A stretch of DNA of 64,000 nt from Lysinibacillus pakistanensis (GCF_030123245.1 NZ_CP126101.1:1920501-1984500); one strand, 5' to 3'. Numbered from the stretch's first letter, positions 15,767 to 25,460 are shown. Notes: generated by a model from the letters alone, not told the origin. A program made the numbers and translations.

Positions 15767-17347
15767 ATGAAGAAACACAAATGGATAACAATGCTACTTG
15801 TATGTCTGATGCTATTATTATCAGCATGTAGTGGCGGAACATCGACAGAAGGTGATAATAAAAAAAGTGGAAAGGCTTCTGGAGAAAATTCAGCAACGGC
15901 ACGTGGCAATGAATTAGTCGTACGTGTCCCAGGCGACCCACAAAACTGGGATCCAATCGATACATATTTAATTGCTTGGAGTACGGTTGCAACATCAGTA
16001 TTTGAAGGTTTAGTAAGCCGTTCACTCGATTTAGAAATTCAACCAGGGTTAGCAGAATCTTGGGAATATGTAGATGATAAAACAATTAAATTTAAATTAC
16101 GTCAAGGTGTTACTTTCCATGATGGGGAACCTTTTAATGCAGAAGCGGTTAAATTTACATTTGATCGTTTACTAGGTGAAGAGGGACAAAAAGGACCACA
16201 ATATTCAAACTATACATCGATTGATCGTGTTGAAATAGATGGTGAATATGAAATAACAATGTATCTTAACACAATTGACCCAGTATTATTAACAAAATTA
16301 TCTGGCTATGGTGCCGTAATTGTTCCACCAAAATATATTGAAGAGCATGGAGCTGAGAATTTTGATATGAATCCTGTAGGTACAGGCCCATTCAAAATGA
16401 CAGATTATCAGCGTGATAAACAAGTTGTTGTTGAACGTTATGAGGATTACTGGAATAAAGACGAAATTAAACTGGATAAAGTAACATTCAAGGTTATCCC
16501 AGAAACAGCGACAGCCTTAGCAGAATTACAAACAGGAAATATTGATATTATGACACGCTTAGAAGTTTCTCAAGCTGCGACAGCAGAAAGCACAGATTTC
16601 GTTACTTTAATGGATGTATCAACGCCTACCGCATACTCTATTCGCTTTGATACAGCTAAAGCACCTGTAGACGATGTTCGTGTTCGTCAAGCAATCAACT
16701 ATGCCATTGATAAGGAAACAATTGTGAAAGAAATTTTAAGTGGTTATGGTAACTTAATTAGCTCATTCCAAAGTGAACTTTCTTTTGGCTATAACAAAGA
16801 TTTACAACCATATCCATATGATCCTGAAAAGGCGAAAAAACTTCTTGCTGAAGCCAATATTGCAGAGGGAACAACTTTAGATTTTTATATCCCCGGTACA
16901 GACGGAACATTTAAAGAGATTGCGCAAGCTGTAGCCTTCTATTTAGAAGAAGTAGGCTTAAAAGTATCCATTAATAGTGTGGAGAATACAACTTTCCAAT
17001 CTGAATTAATACCAAAAGGTGAAGCAGGACAGATGTATAAAAATGGCTGGGGTGGCTGGACTTTAGATTTCGATAATACAGCCTATTTAATGTATCACGA
17101 GGGAGAATTCTGGAACCCGTCTTATAAAAACGACAAAGTTGAGAAATTATTATCTGCAGAAAGAGCTACTAATGATAGCACAGAACGTTTAAAAATCTTT
17201 AAAGAGTTAACAGAAGTATTACATGAAGATGCAACTGAAGTGAACTTATATTCAGATGTGGAAATTTACGGAGTAAATAAGAGAGTGAAAAATTTCCAAC
17301 CTCCGCATGATGGTCGTTTTAGATTTGAAGGCGTTACTGTCGAGTAA
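15767..17347 (+). CDS. Peptide-binding lipoprotein of the ABC transporter (SBP family 5)
   Basis: This 526-residue extracellular binding protein is anchored by a lipobox (LLSAC, lipidated Cys at residue 21) after a basic, hydrophobic signal sequence. A Ser/Gly/Lys linker follows, then the family 5 fold beginning ELVVRVPGDPQNWDP and including the signature VRQGVTFHDGEPFNAE-like segment near residue 105. The ATG is 9 nt after AAAGGGG; the upstream in-frame extension overlaps the IclR gene and is rejected. A strong terminator follows, which would favour high expression of this protein over the permeases. Confidence 0.93.
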   Translation: MKKHKWITMLLVCLMLLLSACSGGTSTEGDNKKSGKASGENSATARGNELVVRVPGDPQNWDPIDTYLIAWSTVATSVFEGLVSRSLDLEIQPGLAESWEYVDDKTIKFKLRQGVTFHDGEPFNAEAVKFTFDRLLGEEGQKGPQYSNYTSIDRVEIDGEYEITMYLNTIDPVLLTKLSGYGAVIVPPKYIEEHGAENFDMNPVGTGPFKMTDYQRDKQVVVERYEDYWNKDEIKLDKVTFKVIPETATALAELQTGNIDIMTRLEVSQAATAESTDFVTLMDVSTPTAYSIRFDTAKAPVDDVRVRQAINYAIDKETIVKEILSGYGNLISSFQSELSFGYNKDLQPYPYDPEKAKKLLAEANIAEGTTLDFYIPGTDGTFKEIAQAVAFYLEEVGLKVSINSVENTTFQSELIPKGEAGQMYKNGWGGWTLDFDNTAYLMYHEGEFWNPSYKNDKVEKLLSAERATNDSTERLKIFKELTEVLHEDATEVNLYSDVEIYGVNKRVKNFQPPHDGRFRFEGVTVE

Positions 17348-17358
17348 GTATTAACTAT

Positions 17359-17388
17359 GAGATAGTATGCTTGCATACTATCTCTTTT
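17359..17388 (+). terminator. Internal operon terminator after the binding protein
   Basis: GAGATAGTATG pairs perfectly with CATACTATCTC around CTTG, followed by TTTT. It abuts repeat copy B. The permease genes beyond would need read-through or their own promoter. Confidence 0.85.
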
Positions 17389-17460
17389 ATCTTCATTTAG
17401 CCAATGTTTTTTGTATCCAAAGCATAGCGGCAGCTACAATTACGCCAAGGCGAAATTGAT
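17388..17460 (+). repeat. Dispersed intergenic repeat, copy B (73 bp)
   Basis: Left end TATCTTCATTTAGC, right end TACGCCAAGGCGAAATTGAT. The right 40 bp are nearly identical to copy A. It sits between the terminator and the permease ribosome site, and an apparent extension of the permease frame is made of repeat sequence. Confidence 0.75.
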
Positions 17461-17482
17461 TTTAAGTAAGGAGGATGGAATT

Positions 17483-18412
17483 ATGCTTTCCTATATATTG
17501 AGACGTTTATCGCATACAGTATTGGTGATAATTGCTGTTTCATTAATAATATTTTTCTCGATTCGTTTAACAGGTGATCCCGTAAGTATCATGTTCGGTG
17601 CAGGTGAACCATCACAGCAGGCAATTGATGAGTTAACGGCTAAATTAGGCTTGGATAAACCAATTTGGGAGCAATATTTTATTTTTTTGAAAGACTTAAT
17701 AACGCTTAATTTCGGTACATCTTATCGTTCAAATAGCCCAGTCCTAGATTTGCTGCTGGAACGGGCTTGGCCAACGATTGTACTTGCTTTCGGTGGTATG
17801 GCTGTTGCCTTGCTAATTGCTGTTCCAATTGGAATTCTATCGGCTGTATATAAAGGCAAACCCGTTGATATTTTTGGCCGTATTTTTTCATTGCTAGGTA
17901 TTTCATTCCCCAACTTCTGGTTAGCGTTTATGTTGATTTTAATTTTTGCTGTACAGCTAAAATGGCTTCCTGTATCAGGATTTGATGGGTTTAGTTCGTT
18001 AATTTTACCATCTATTGCATTAGGTCTTATTTTATCCGGTATATTAGTACGTTTAATTCGTACATCAATGCTGGAGGTACTTAAAATGCAATATGTGACA
18101 ACTGCAAGAGCTAAGGGAATTAGAGAATGGCTAGTAATCGTAAGACATGCATTTAGAAATGCCTTATTACCTACAGTGACATTTGTTGGTTTGCAGTTTG
18201 GAGGTCTATTGGGAGGTGCAGTTATTGTAGAGCAAGTATTTTCATGGCCAGGCATTGGCCGTTTAATTGTTGATTCCATTAATCAGCGGGACTATCCGGT
18301 TGTACAAGGTGGAGTTATTGTTTTAGCGCTATTAATGATCTTGGTCAATTTAATTGTTGATTTATGTTATTCGTTAATTAATCCAAAAATAAGAACGGGA
18401 AGAGGTGACTAA
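17483..18412 (+). CDS. Peptide ABC transporter permease (DppB/OppB type)
   Basis: This 309-residue inner-membrane permease has about six TM segments. The first is VLVIIAVSLIIFFSIRLTGD, followed by the DppB hallmark loop and the EAA-type cytoplasmic motif TTARAKGIREWLVIVRHAFR near residue 210. The chosen ATG follows AAGGAGG by 8 nt. The 24 extra residues of the longer frame are encoded by the dispersed repeat and are not part of the protein. It is followed 4 nt later by the second permease. Confidence 0.93.
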   Translation: MLSYILRRLSHTVLVIIAVSLIIFFSIRLTGDPVSIMFGAGEPSQQAIDELTAKLGLDKPIWEQYFIFLKDLITLNFGTSYRSNSPVLDLLLERAWPTIVLAFGGMAVALLIAVPIGILSAVYKGKPVDIFGRIFSLLGISFPNFWLAFMLILIFAVQLKWLPVSGFDGFSSLILPSIALGLILSGILVRLIRTSMLEVLKMQYVTTARAKGIREWLVIVRHAFRNALLPTVTFVGLQFGGLLGGAVIVEQVFSWPGIGRLIVDSINQRDYPVVQGGVIVLALLMILVNLIVDLCYSLINPKIRTGRGD

Positions 18413-18416
18413 TTAA

Positions 18417-19319
18417 ATGACACAGGCTATCGATACAGTGGCAGTGACTACAAAAAAGAAAAGCAAAATAATAAAGGTTTTGAACTTTATCAAAAAAAAC
18501 CCAACAGGAATAATTGGATTATTACTAGTACTAGCTTCTGTACTATGTGCCATTTTTGCACCGTATATTGCTCCATATGATCCTGGTGCAGCAAGTTTAG
18601 GGCATCGTCTAGATATGCCTAAGTGGTTAGATGACACAGGTAAATCGCAATATCTACTTGGGGGAGATCAAGTAGGTCGAGATTTATTAAGTAGAATTAT
18701 TTATGGTGCACGCATTTCACTTTTAGTCGGTATTTGTGGGGTTGCAATCTCTTTGGTTCTTGGCACGTTTTTAGGAATTATATCGGGTTATTTCGGCAAA
18801 TGGATGGATGATTTAATTATGAGATTAGCTGAAGTTCAAATGGGATTACCATTTATCCTATTAGCTATCGTGATTATGAGTGTTTTTGGTACAGGTATTG
18901 AGAAAATTATCATTATTCTTGGACTTACATATTGGGTTAGCTTTGCAAGATTAATTCGTGGAGAAATTTTAGCATTAAAAGAGCAAGAATACATTCAAGC
19001 TGCCAAAGCTATTGGAGGGACTCATTTTAAAATAATTCTTAAGCATATTTTACCGAATGTTGCATCTTCTATTTTAGTATTAGCGACAATGTGTATCGCA
19101 GAGTTCATTTTATTAGAGGCATCTTTAACATTTTTAGGTTTAGGTGTTGAACCTACTGTGCCTTCCTGGGGTGGAATGTTAGCGGATAGTCGAAATTATA
19201 TGACATCTGCGTGGTGGATTTCGGTATTTCCTGGTATTGCGATTATGTTAACAGTATTAGGGTTTAACTTATTAGGAGATTGGCTACGAGACCGCTTAGA
19301 TCCGAATATGAAAGTTTAG
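18417..19319 (+). CDS. Peptide ABC transporter permease (DppC/OppC type)
   Basis: This 300-residue permease pairs with the preceding one. A short cytoplasmic N terminus leads to a first TM segment (about 25-45) and an OppC_N region with the YLLGGDQVGRDLLSRI motif (about 75-90). The EAA loop is QAAKAIGGTHFKIILKHILP near 195. It ends WLRDRLDPN, the usual DppC C terminus. The ATG follows AGAGGTGA. The M14 peptidase gene starts 8 bp after its stop. Confidence 0.93.
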   Translation: MTQAIDTVAVTTKKKSKIIKVLNFIKKNPTGIIGLLLVLASVLCAIFAPYIAPYDPGAASLGHRLDMPKWLDDTGKSQYLLGGDQVGRDLLSRIIYGARISLLVGICGVAISLVLGTFLGIISGYFGKWMDDLIMRLAEVQMGLPFILLAIVIMSVFGTGIEKIIIILGLTYWVSFARLIRGEILALKEQEYIQAAKAIGGTHFKIILKHILPNVASSILVLATMCIAEFILLEASLTFLGLGVEPTVPSWGGMLADSRNYMTSAWWISVFPGIAIMLTVLGFNLLGDWLRDRLDPNMKV

Positions 19320-19327
19320 GTGATCAT

Positions 19328-22150
19328 GTGAATACTACTATATATTCTAGTTTATTTAATAAGGACCAACTCTTAAAAAAACCATCTTTATATATAGATT
19401 TACCTACACATCTTGCACCATTAGGGTTAATTGATTTTTGTGTACGATTAGGCTTAGAATCCAATGAAATTGATTTTGATTTATTTGAATCAGCCAATCA
19501 AAACTATTCAATGATATTTTATCCGCATCATACAACATACATGATGAAAAAGAATGCTACTTTCATTGTTTATTATGAAACAGAGGAAACATTATCAGAC
19601 TTGCTAAGGGATTTAGCCAGTGAAGGTATTACGAATAGTAATGAAACAGCATCATCTACCTATTATAACAGCTTATGTCACCTTTGGTCAGCCTATGGTA
19701 CAGGTGAAAAGGATGAGGCACACCCCTTACAGCATTTAAGTGTACAAATTAATGTACAGCAAGACATTAAGAGCCATGCTATGTTAAAAGAAATTTGTTA
19801 TCTTGGACTTCGCTTAGGTTTGTATGCAACATCGGTTTCATTTCCTGTAGTGACTCAGGATGAACGTCATTTAGCGATTGCCATTAAGCCTGGAACGAAA
19901 AATAGGATGGAGCTTGTTGATCGAAATACAATTCATATTTCGGGAACGAAAGAAAGTCTACCAACTACTCTTCATTCGATTGCTAAAGAAAAACATTTTT
20001 CTGAAGGTGGTTTACTTGGTATTTGGGAATTCAATGAAAAACAAGTTAATGAAGCACAACTTTTATATGAAGAATCATGGCAAGACCAATCCGAAGCATC
20101 GTATATAATTAGTGCACTTCAAGAAGAGAAAGAACTAATAGTAGATGCAGAAATTTATATGACTGCATCAAAGGACAATCGAGATCGATATGGTTTAGGT
20201 TTGTCTAAAAAATTTCCTAAATTAAAGTCGATTAAAGTGCGCTCTGCCTTTAAAACAGGATTATATTGGGTTTTAGAGGAAGTTCTCCCTTCTGTTCATA
20301 GTCCCTTTACACAGGTGAAAATTATTTGCCAGGATGGCAGTAAGAAAAAAGGATTAGAGCAACGGAATAGATGGATCATGGAACTGTATCCAATTGATGA
20401 ATTAATCGAATTACAGTATGGAGTACCAAAAGAAAATGTGCAATTTGAAATTTCATGTACACAACAGCATGTTTATAGCGTTTATGTAGATGATTTATTA
20501 GTGGCTGTACTAAATCCCCTTATTAGCAAATTAGATTACGTCGATAACAATAAAAAAACATACCCAACAACAGCGGGCTATCGATTATTTAAAGATGCGG
20601 ATATTATTCAAGAAAAAGCCGTGTTGTCTGATCGGGAGCGTTTTTATAAATATTATATGAATGATTATTTACCACGTATGGAGAAAAAATTGTCAATTGA
20701 TAAAAGTAATGTCAACCAAGGACAACTCTTTCCATTATTTGATAGAATTGAAATTGACTTTACTTCTTCTGGAATTGAAGAAGAGCTACCTGTTAAACAA
20801 GAAGCTAACTCATCATTCGAGGCATTGTATGAAGATTTATATTTTAATACCCTAGATTACTTTGTTACATTAGGTAATCAAATGGTTAATCGACCATTTA
20901 AAGCACCTGGAGGAGTTATTCCATATATTCATAGGCAGGAAGATATTTATGAACCTATTTATAGTTTTGTAAAGGTGTATCAATGGCATGAAAAAGAGTG
21001 CACAGACTGCATAACTAAGCAAATAGTCTTTGATGAAAATGGTCAATTTGATAGTGCAGATATTTATGTAGGAACTACGCACAAAGTAGTCACTGTGAAG
21101 CAGCAATTAAAAAATAAAATAATAGATGCTTATCAATTAACGAGCAAATACAAAAATTTTCCTGAAGTTAAGATAAATTATGCCGATTTATCCTATAAGG
21201 GGAATTTGATTCCTTTTTTTGAAGTTACAGAACCTATTACAAGTGAATATTTCTCTGGATTAAAGAAATCGAATGAAAAGCATACTATTATTTTTGAAGC
21301 TGGACATCATCCTAATGAGGTATCTAGTACACCGGCTATATTAGAGTTAATGGAGGATATTATACTTCAGCAACCTGAGCTATTAAAGAAAATTAATTTT
21401 ATCGTCATTCCTCTAGCAAACCCAGATGGCTATGAGATTATGAAAATGTTGACAAAAGAGCATCCAAAATGGAAGCATCATGCTGCGAGATATAATGCAG
21501 TAGGGTTAGAATTTGCTCATGTGAAATTTCAAAAAAGTGTATTTGGAGAGGCGAATATTTTACCAATTGTATTAAAGAAATGGGCACCGGATGTTGTGAT
21601 TGACGATCATGGAATTCCTGCACGAGAATGGGTACAGCCTTTTGCAGGATATGCTTGCCCACCGATATTTCCTGTCTCCTACACGTTACCAAGCGCAAAG
21701 ATATATGGAATTGGTCGCTTTGCAGATAGTGAGACAAAGGAGATTCAGGCTAAAAATTTAGAGCAGATAGCAGAAAAAGTGAATGCTATTTTTGAAGGGA
21801 CAACCTTCGCTCAAGATAATGCCTACTGGCGCGATCGATATTATAAATATGGTACGAAATGGGAACCTCAAAAGTATCCGATTGAAGAAATGGCTAATAT
21901 AAATTTTTACAGAAGCATGGAAGTGACACCAACATATTCATCTGTTAGTATTTTGCGTTACCCCCAATGGGTGGCACTAGATATAATTTCTGAAGTGGCA
22001 GATGAAATTGTATATGATGAGGAATTAAATTCATGTATTCAGGCTCATAAGCTTTTCAATCAAGCTATTATTCAAGCTACAGTATCTGCACCAGTGAATA
22101 AAAAAAATAAAAATGGATGGCCGATAAAGCAACGTCCTATAGAAATCTAG
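19328..22150 (+). CDS. Large M14-family metallopeptidase in the peptide-uptake operon
   Basis: This 940-residue protein has an M14 zinc carboxypeptidase domain in its last third: zinc ligands in GHHPNEVSS (H661, E664) and IDDHG (H761), with the NPDGYEIM segment between them. The first 600 or so residues form a region I do not recognise, without signal peptide or TM helices, so the enzyme is probably cytoplasmic. The GTG start lies 5 nt after AGGTG; a nearby ATG is out of frame. Lying between the peptide permeases and pyroglutamyl peptidase, it probably trims imported peptides. The M14 assignment is firm, the substrate is not known. Confidence 0.8.
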   Translation: MNTTIYSSLFNKDQLLKKPSLYIDLPTHLAPLGLIDFCVRLGLESNEIDFDLFESANQNYSMIFYPHHTTYMMKKNATFIVYYETEETLSDLLRDLASEGITNSNETASSTYYNSLCHLWSAYGTGEKDEAHPLQHLSVQINVQQDIKSHAMLKEICYLGLRLGLYATSVSFPVVTQDERHLAIAIKPGTKNRMELVDRNTIHISGTKESLPTTLHSIAKEKHFSEGGLLGIWEFNEKQVNEAQLLYEESWQDQSEASYIISALQEEKELIVDAEIYMTASKDNRDRYGLGLSKKFPKLKSIKVRSAFKTGLYWVLEEVLPSVHSPFTQVKIICQDGSKKKGLEQRNRWIMELYPIDELIELQYGVPKENVQFEISCTQQHVYSVYVDDLLVAVLNPLISKLDYVDNNKKTYPTTAGYRLFKDADIIQEKAVLSDRERFYKYYMNDYLPRMEKKLSIDKSNVNQGQLFPLFDRIEIDFTSSGIEEELPVKQEANSSFEALYEDLYFNTLDYFVTLGNQMVNRPFKAPGGVIPYIHRQEDIYEPIYSFVKVYQWHEKECTDCITKQIVFDENGQFDSADIYVGTTHKVVTVKQQLKNKIIDAYQLTSKYKNFPEVKINYADLSYKGNLIPFFEVTEPITSEYFSGLKKSNEKHTIIFEAGHHPNEVSSTPAILELMEDIILQQPELLKKINFIVIPLANPDGYEIMKMLTKEHPKWKHHAARYNAVGLEFAHVKFQKSVFGEANILPIVLKKWAPDVVIDDHGIPAREWVQPFAGYACPPIFPVSYTLPSAKIYGIGRFADSETKEIQAKNLEQIAEKVNAIFEGTTFAQDNAYWRDRYYKYGTKWEPQKYPIEEMANINFYRSMEVTPTYSSVSILRYPQWVALDIISEVADEIVYDEELNSCIQAHKLFNQAIIQATVSAPVNKKNKNGWPIKQRPIEI

Positions 22151-22159
22151 GTGAATAAC

Positions 22160-22774
22160 ATGACAAAAATACTATTAACAGGATTTGTACCATTTCTTGA
22201 TTATAAAATTAATCCAACTATGCAAATTGTAGAAGCACTAAGTAACAAAGAGATGCATGGTTACGAAATAGTTGGACGTATATTGTCGGTAGATTTTCAG
22301 CAATCTGCTGATCAATTGAAACAGTATATTGATGAAGTAAAACCACAGATGATCATTTCGTTAGGATTAGCTGGTGGACGTTATAAAATTACACCTGAAC
22401 GAATTGCCATTAATGTAAAAGATGGTGAACCAGATAATAACGGATATACACCAGTTGATGAAAGTATCTATGAGAATGGCGCAGATGCTTATCTAACAAA
22501 TTTACCTATCCGCAATATGGTGAATCGTTTACAAAAAGAGGGCTTTCCAGCAGAAATCTCAAATACAGCAGGTACCTATCTGTGCAATAATATTATGTAT
22601 GAGGGACTGGCTTATGCAAAACAGAATGAAGGGGTTAAAGCGGGATTCATCCATATTCCTGCATCTTTTGAATTGGCAATCCAGCATGGTAAAATACCAG
22701 GTTGGAATATCCAGGATTTAATAACATGCATTAAACTCTGTATTGAGGAGACAATTCGTGCAGCGAAAAATTGA
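22160..22774 (+). CDS. pcp: Pyroglutamyl-peptidase I
   Basis: This 204-residue cysteine peptidase (family C15) removes N-terminal pyroglutamate from peptides. The catalytic triad is visible: Glu in TPERIAIN (E80), Cys in GTYLCNN (C142) and His in GFIHIP (H165). The ATG three codons after an in-frame GTG is preferred because the GTG overlaps the AGGTGA ribosome site. It sits 9 bp after the M14 gene and overlaps pxpB by 17 nt, linking release of pyroglutamate to its hydrolysis. Confidence 0.95.
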   Translation: MTKILLTGFVPFLDYKINPTMQIVEALSNKEMHGYEIVGRILSVDFQQSADQLKQYIDEVKPQMIISLGLAGGRYKITPERIAINVKDGEPDNNGYTPVDESIYENGADAYLTNLPIRNMVNRLQKEGFPAEISNTAGTYLCNNIMYEGLAYAKQNEGVKAGFIHIPASFELAIQHGKIPGWNIQDLITCIKLCIEETIRAAKN

Positions 22775-23462
22775 TTTTCCTCATACTATGTGGATTAGCC
22801 AACACACAATTCGTTTTGCTTTTAGGGAGGAAATATCACAAGAAAATTTTCAGGCAGTCCAACAATTCAATCGTTTTTTGAAAAAACATCTACAACAAAA
22901 TCTTATTGAAAGTGTCGCTAGCTATCATACGGTTACAGCCTATCTTAAGCAAACGAAAGATTCGATAGATATTAATTTTTTACAAAAGCAATGGCTTATC
23001 ATGCAAGTTGCTACTAAAGATAATGAAGTGATAAGTCGCAAGTTGCAAATCCCGATTTGCTATGATGAGGAATTTGCTTTGGATATGGATCGTGTGATGA
23101 ATTATACAGGTTTATCGTTTGAGAACATAAAAAAAATACACATGTCTAAATCATATAGTGTCTATTTAATTGGATTTTTACCCGGATTTCCTTATTTGGG
23201 CGATTTAGACAAAGAATTGTTTGTGCCACGTTTAAGAAAGCCACGTAGCTCTGTATCCGCAAGCTCTGTTGGAATAGGCGGTTTTCAGACGGGGATTTAT
23301 CCACTTGATTCTCCAGGGGGATGGAATATTATAGGTAAGACACCTCTCAATTTATTTGATGTACATGGGAAAGAAATTTTTATTTTTTCTCTAGGAGATC
23401 AAGTCCAATTTTATGAAATAACAAAGCAGGAGTTTTATGAAATAAAAAGTAAAGGAGTGTAG
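22758..23462 (+). CDS. pxpB: 5-oxoprolinase subunit B
   Basis: This 234-residue member of the KipI/PxpB family works with PxpC and PxpA in the ATP-dependent opening of 5-oxoproline to glutamate. The family core is clear: FLPGFPYLGDL, VPRLRKPRSSVSASSVGIGG and LDSPGGWNIIGKTP. The GTG start lies 7 nt after GAGGAG and overlaps the end of pcp. Some close relatives are named KipI for their effect on a sporulation kinase in B. subtilis; the neighbouring pcp and pxpA support the metabolic role here. Confidence 0.93.
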   Translation: MQRKIDFPHTMWISQHTIRFAFREEISQENFQAVQQFNRFLKKHLQQNLIESVASYHTVTAYLKQTKDSIDINFLQKQWLIMQVATKDNEVISRKLQIPICYDEEFALDMDRVMNYTGLSFENIKKIHMSKSYSVYLIGFLPGFPYLGDLDKELFVPRLRKPRSSVSASSVGIGGFQTGIYPLDSPGGWNIIGKTPLNLFDVHGKEIFIFSLGDQVQFYEITKQEFYEIKSKGV

Positions 23463-23465
23463 CAA

Positions 23466-24335
23466 TTGAAGCCACTTCTTATAGTAAAAAAGCAAGGTGT
23501 ATATGGTAGTCTGCAAGACCAGGGAAGATACGGCTATCGTGAGTATGGTATTCCTCTTTCTGGACCTATGGATAAAGTGTCCTTCCAAGCAGCGCATTAT
23601 ATTTTAAATAACGAAAAAAACCAAACCACATTTGAAATGTTTATTGGCGGTTTTGAATTTGAAGCGATCGATGATGGGATCTATGTCTTGACTGGGGCCA
23701 AATGTAGGTGTTTATTAAATGGTGTCCCAATCGAAATGTGGAAAACCTTTCACTTAACTAAGGGAGATGTCTTGTCCATAAAAAGTGTAAGTCACGGTTC
23801 TGTTGTCTACCTTACACCTAAAGGGGGATTTCAAACAGAGTCAATACTTGGCAGTAGTTCATGCTTTCCACTTGTAGGTGAAGCTATTAATGAAGGTAGT
23901 ATTCTATATGGAAAGAACACAGGAACCTTACATTATACTAGGGGACTATATGCTCCTTTCCGTCCCATTTTTAAATCCGACATTACTGTAAGAATCTTTA
24001 AAGGTCCTCATTTTGAGCTATTTACGGAAGAGAGTCAACAACAATTCTTGCAGGTTGCCTTTCAGTTTTCGGGTGGGAATCGAATGGGCTATTATTTAAA
24101 AGGTTCGATACTTAAGCTAAAAAAAATGAAAGATATCTTTTCAGAAGCCACACAGTTTGGAACAATTCAGGTGCCACAAAATGGTGAGCCTATTATTTTA
24201 ATGGCAGATGCCCAGACAGTAGGTGGGTATCCAATTATTGCCACAATCCATGAGGAGGATTTACATAAAGTTGCCCAGATGCGCATGTTTAATACGATAA
24301 AATTTGTACTAATGGAGGAAGATGTATGTCCATAG
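23466..24335 (+). CDS. pxpC: 5-oxoprolinase subunit C
   Basis: This 289-residue protein of the biotin-dependent carboxyltransferase-like (KipA/PxpC) family opens with LKPLLIVKKQGVYGSLQDQG and contains the conserved GRYGYREYGIPLSGPMD and GGNRMGYYLKG segments. The start codon is TTG, 7 nt after AAAGGAG. It begins 3 bp after pxpB and overlaps pxpA by 10 nt. It should form the ATP-using complex with PxpB. Confidence 0.93.
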   Translation: MKPLLIVKKQGVYGSLQDQGRYGYREYGIPLSGPMDKVSFQAAHYILNNEKNQTTFEMFIGGFEFEAIDDGIYVLTGAKCRCLLNGVPIEMWKTFHLTKGDVLSIKSVSHGSVVYLTPKGGFQTESILGSSSCFPLVGEAINEGSILYGKNTGTLHYTRGLYAPFRPIFKSDITVRIFKGPHFELFTEESQQQFLQVAFQFSGGNRMGYYLKGSILKLKKMKDIFSEATQFGTIQVPQNGEPIILMADAQTVGGYPIIATIHEEDLHKVAQMRMFNTIKFVLMEEDVCP

Positions 24336-25051
24336 ATATAAATTGTGATATGGGAGAAAGTAATGATGTTTTAAAAGATCAAGCAATTTTAGACTATGTT
24401 ACGTCCATTAATATCGCTTGCGGCTACCATGCTGGTAATCATACAATCATGCATCAGACAGTACGAAACGCGATCCGTAAAAATGTTCACATTGGTGCAC
24501 ATCCTGGATATCCTGATCTCAAGGGCTTTGGTCGACGAGATATGGATTTTAGTGCAGAGGAAATCTACAATATGGTTGTCTATCAAGTAGGAGCTTTACA
24601 AGCATTTGTTTCAGTTGAAAAGGGTTCACTCCATCATGTGAAGCCACATGGAGCGCTCTATAATCAGAGTGCAAATAATATCGAAAAGGCGACCGCAATT
24701 GTTAATGCTATCTATGATGTAAATCCAACCTCTATTTTATATTGCTTATCTGGAAGTAAAATGGTAGGAATTGCGAGGAATAAGGGCTTACAAGTTTATG
24801 AGGAAGTTTTTTCTGACCGTAATTACAATGATGATGGTACATTAGTAAGTAGACAAGATTCGAATGCATTGATTCAAACAGAAGCTGAAATGCTTGAACA
24901 TGTCAAAGGAATTTTGATGTCGAATGAAGTGATATCAGTACAGCAAAAGAAAATCAACATTTCTGCACAAACTTTATGTATACACGGAGACGGCCCACAT
25001 GCTCTGGATTATGCGAAAAAAATCTATGAGTTAAAATGTCAGATCAAATAA
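24326..25051 (+). CDS. pxpA: 5-oxoprolinase subunit A (LamB/YcsF family)
   Basis: This 241-residue YcsF-family hydrolase subunit starts IDINCDMGES and carries the conserved ACGYHAGNH, GAHPGYPDLKGFGRR and VKPHGALYNQ motifs, which hold the metal- and substrate-binding residues. With PxpB and PxpC it converts 5-oxoproline to glutamate. It ends the operon and is followed by a strong terminator. Confidence 0.95.
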   Translation: MSIDINCDMGESNDVLKDQAILDYVTSINIACGYHAGNHTIMHQTVRNAIRKNVHIGAHPGYPDLKGFGRRDMDFSAEEIYNMVVYQVGALQAFVSVEKGSLHHVKPHGALYNQSANNIEKATAIVNAIYDVNPTSILYCLSGSKMVGIARNKGLQVYEEVFSDRNYNDDGTLVSRQDSNALIQTEAEMLEHVKGILMSNEVISVQQKKINISAQTLCIHGDGPHALDYAKKIYELKCQIK

Positions 25052-25062
25052 CTATAAAAGGT

Positions 25063-25102
25063 GGATGCCCTAAAAACCAATATTTTTAGAGCATCCATTT
25101 TT
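25063..25102 (+). terminator. Terminator of the pyroglutamyl-peptide operon
   Basis: GGATGC-CTAAAAA pairs with TTTTTAG-GCATCC over a short loop, followed by ATTTTTAG. Confidence 0.85.
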
Positions 25103-25113
25103 AGTTAGAGGAA

Positions 25114-25434
25114 TTAAATAATCGTTACTAATTCAACAGCTTCGATAATAATTGGCGTACCAGCAGAAATAGCGCCTGTAACAGTATTAAACGTTAATTC
25201 TGTTGCAGAAACTGTATAAGAATCACCTTCCTGAAGTACACCATTAATATATAAATTATAGTATCCATTTGTTACGATTGGAAAAGTAGTTGCCGCACTA
25301 CCGCTATCATTTAAAAATGAAGTAGCAGCAATAGTTGTTCCATCTGTAATTGCTAATGGTGTAGCTAAAATATTAAAAAATCGTGTTGAAGTGCCTGAAA
25401 CATTCACATTGATATTAATAATGGAAAGCGCCAC
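25114..25434 (-). CDS. DUF4183-type protein, 106 residues
   Basis: The sequence is rich in Thr, Ile, Asn and beta-forming residues and contains the family-like stretch YYNLYINGVLQEGDSYTVSA. Proteins of this family occur in spore formers, often next to exosporium or surface proteins, but their function is unknown. It is the second of two related genes in the same direction, 26 bp after the first. No signal peptide or membrane helix is present. AAGGAGG precedes the ATG. Confidence 0.75.
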   Translation of the reverse strand: MALSIININVNVSGTSTRFFNILATPLAITDGTTIAATSFLNDSGSAATTFPIVTNGYYNLYINGVLQEGDSYTVSATELTFNTVTGAISAGTPIIIEAVELVTII

Positions 25435-25460
25435 GTCTATTCACCTCCTTTCAAATGATA

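Noticed and set aside
17411..17482. N-terminal extension of the DppB-type permease
   Set aside because: The extra codons are repeat copy B; a good ribosome site precedes the ATG at 17483.
17722..18279. 185-codon minus-strand frame opposite the permease
   Set aside because: Shadow of a well-conserved DppB gene; no ribosome site.
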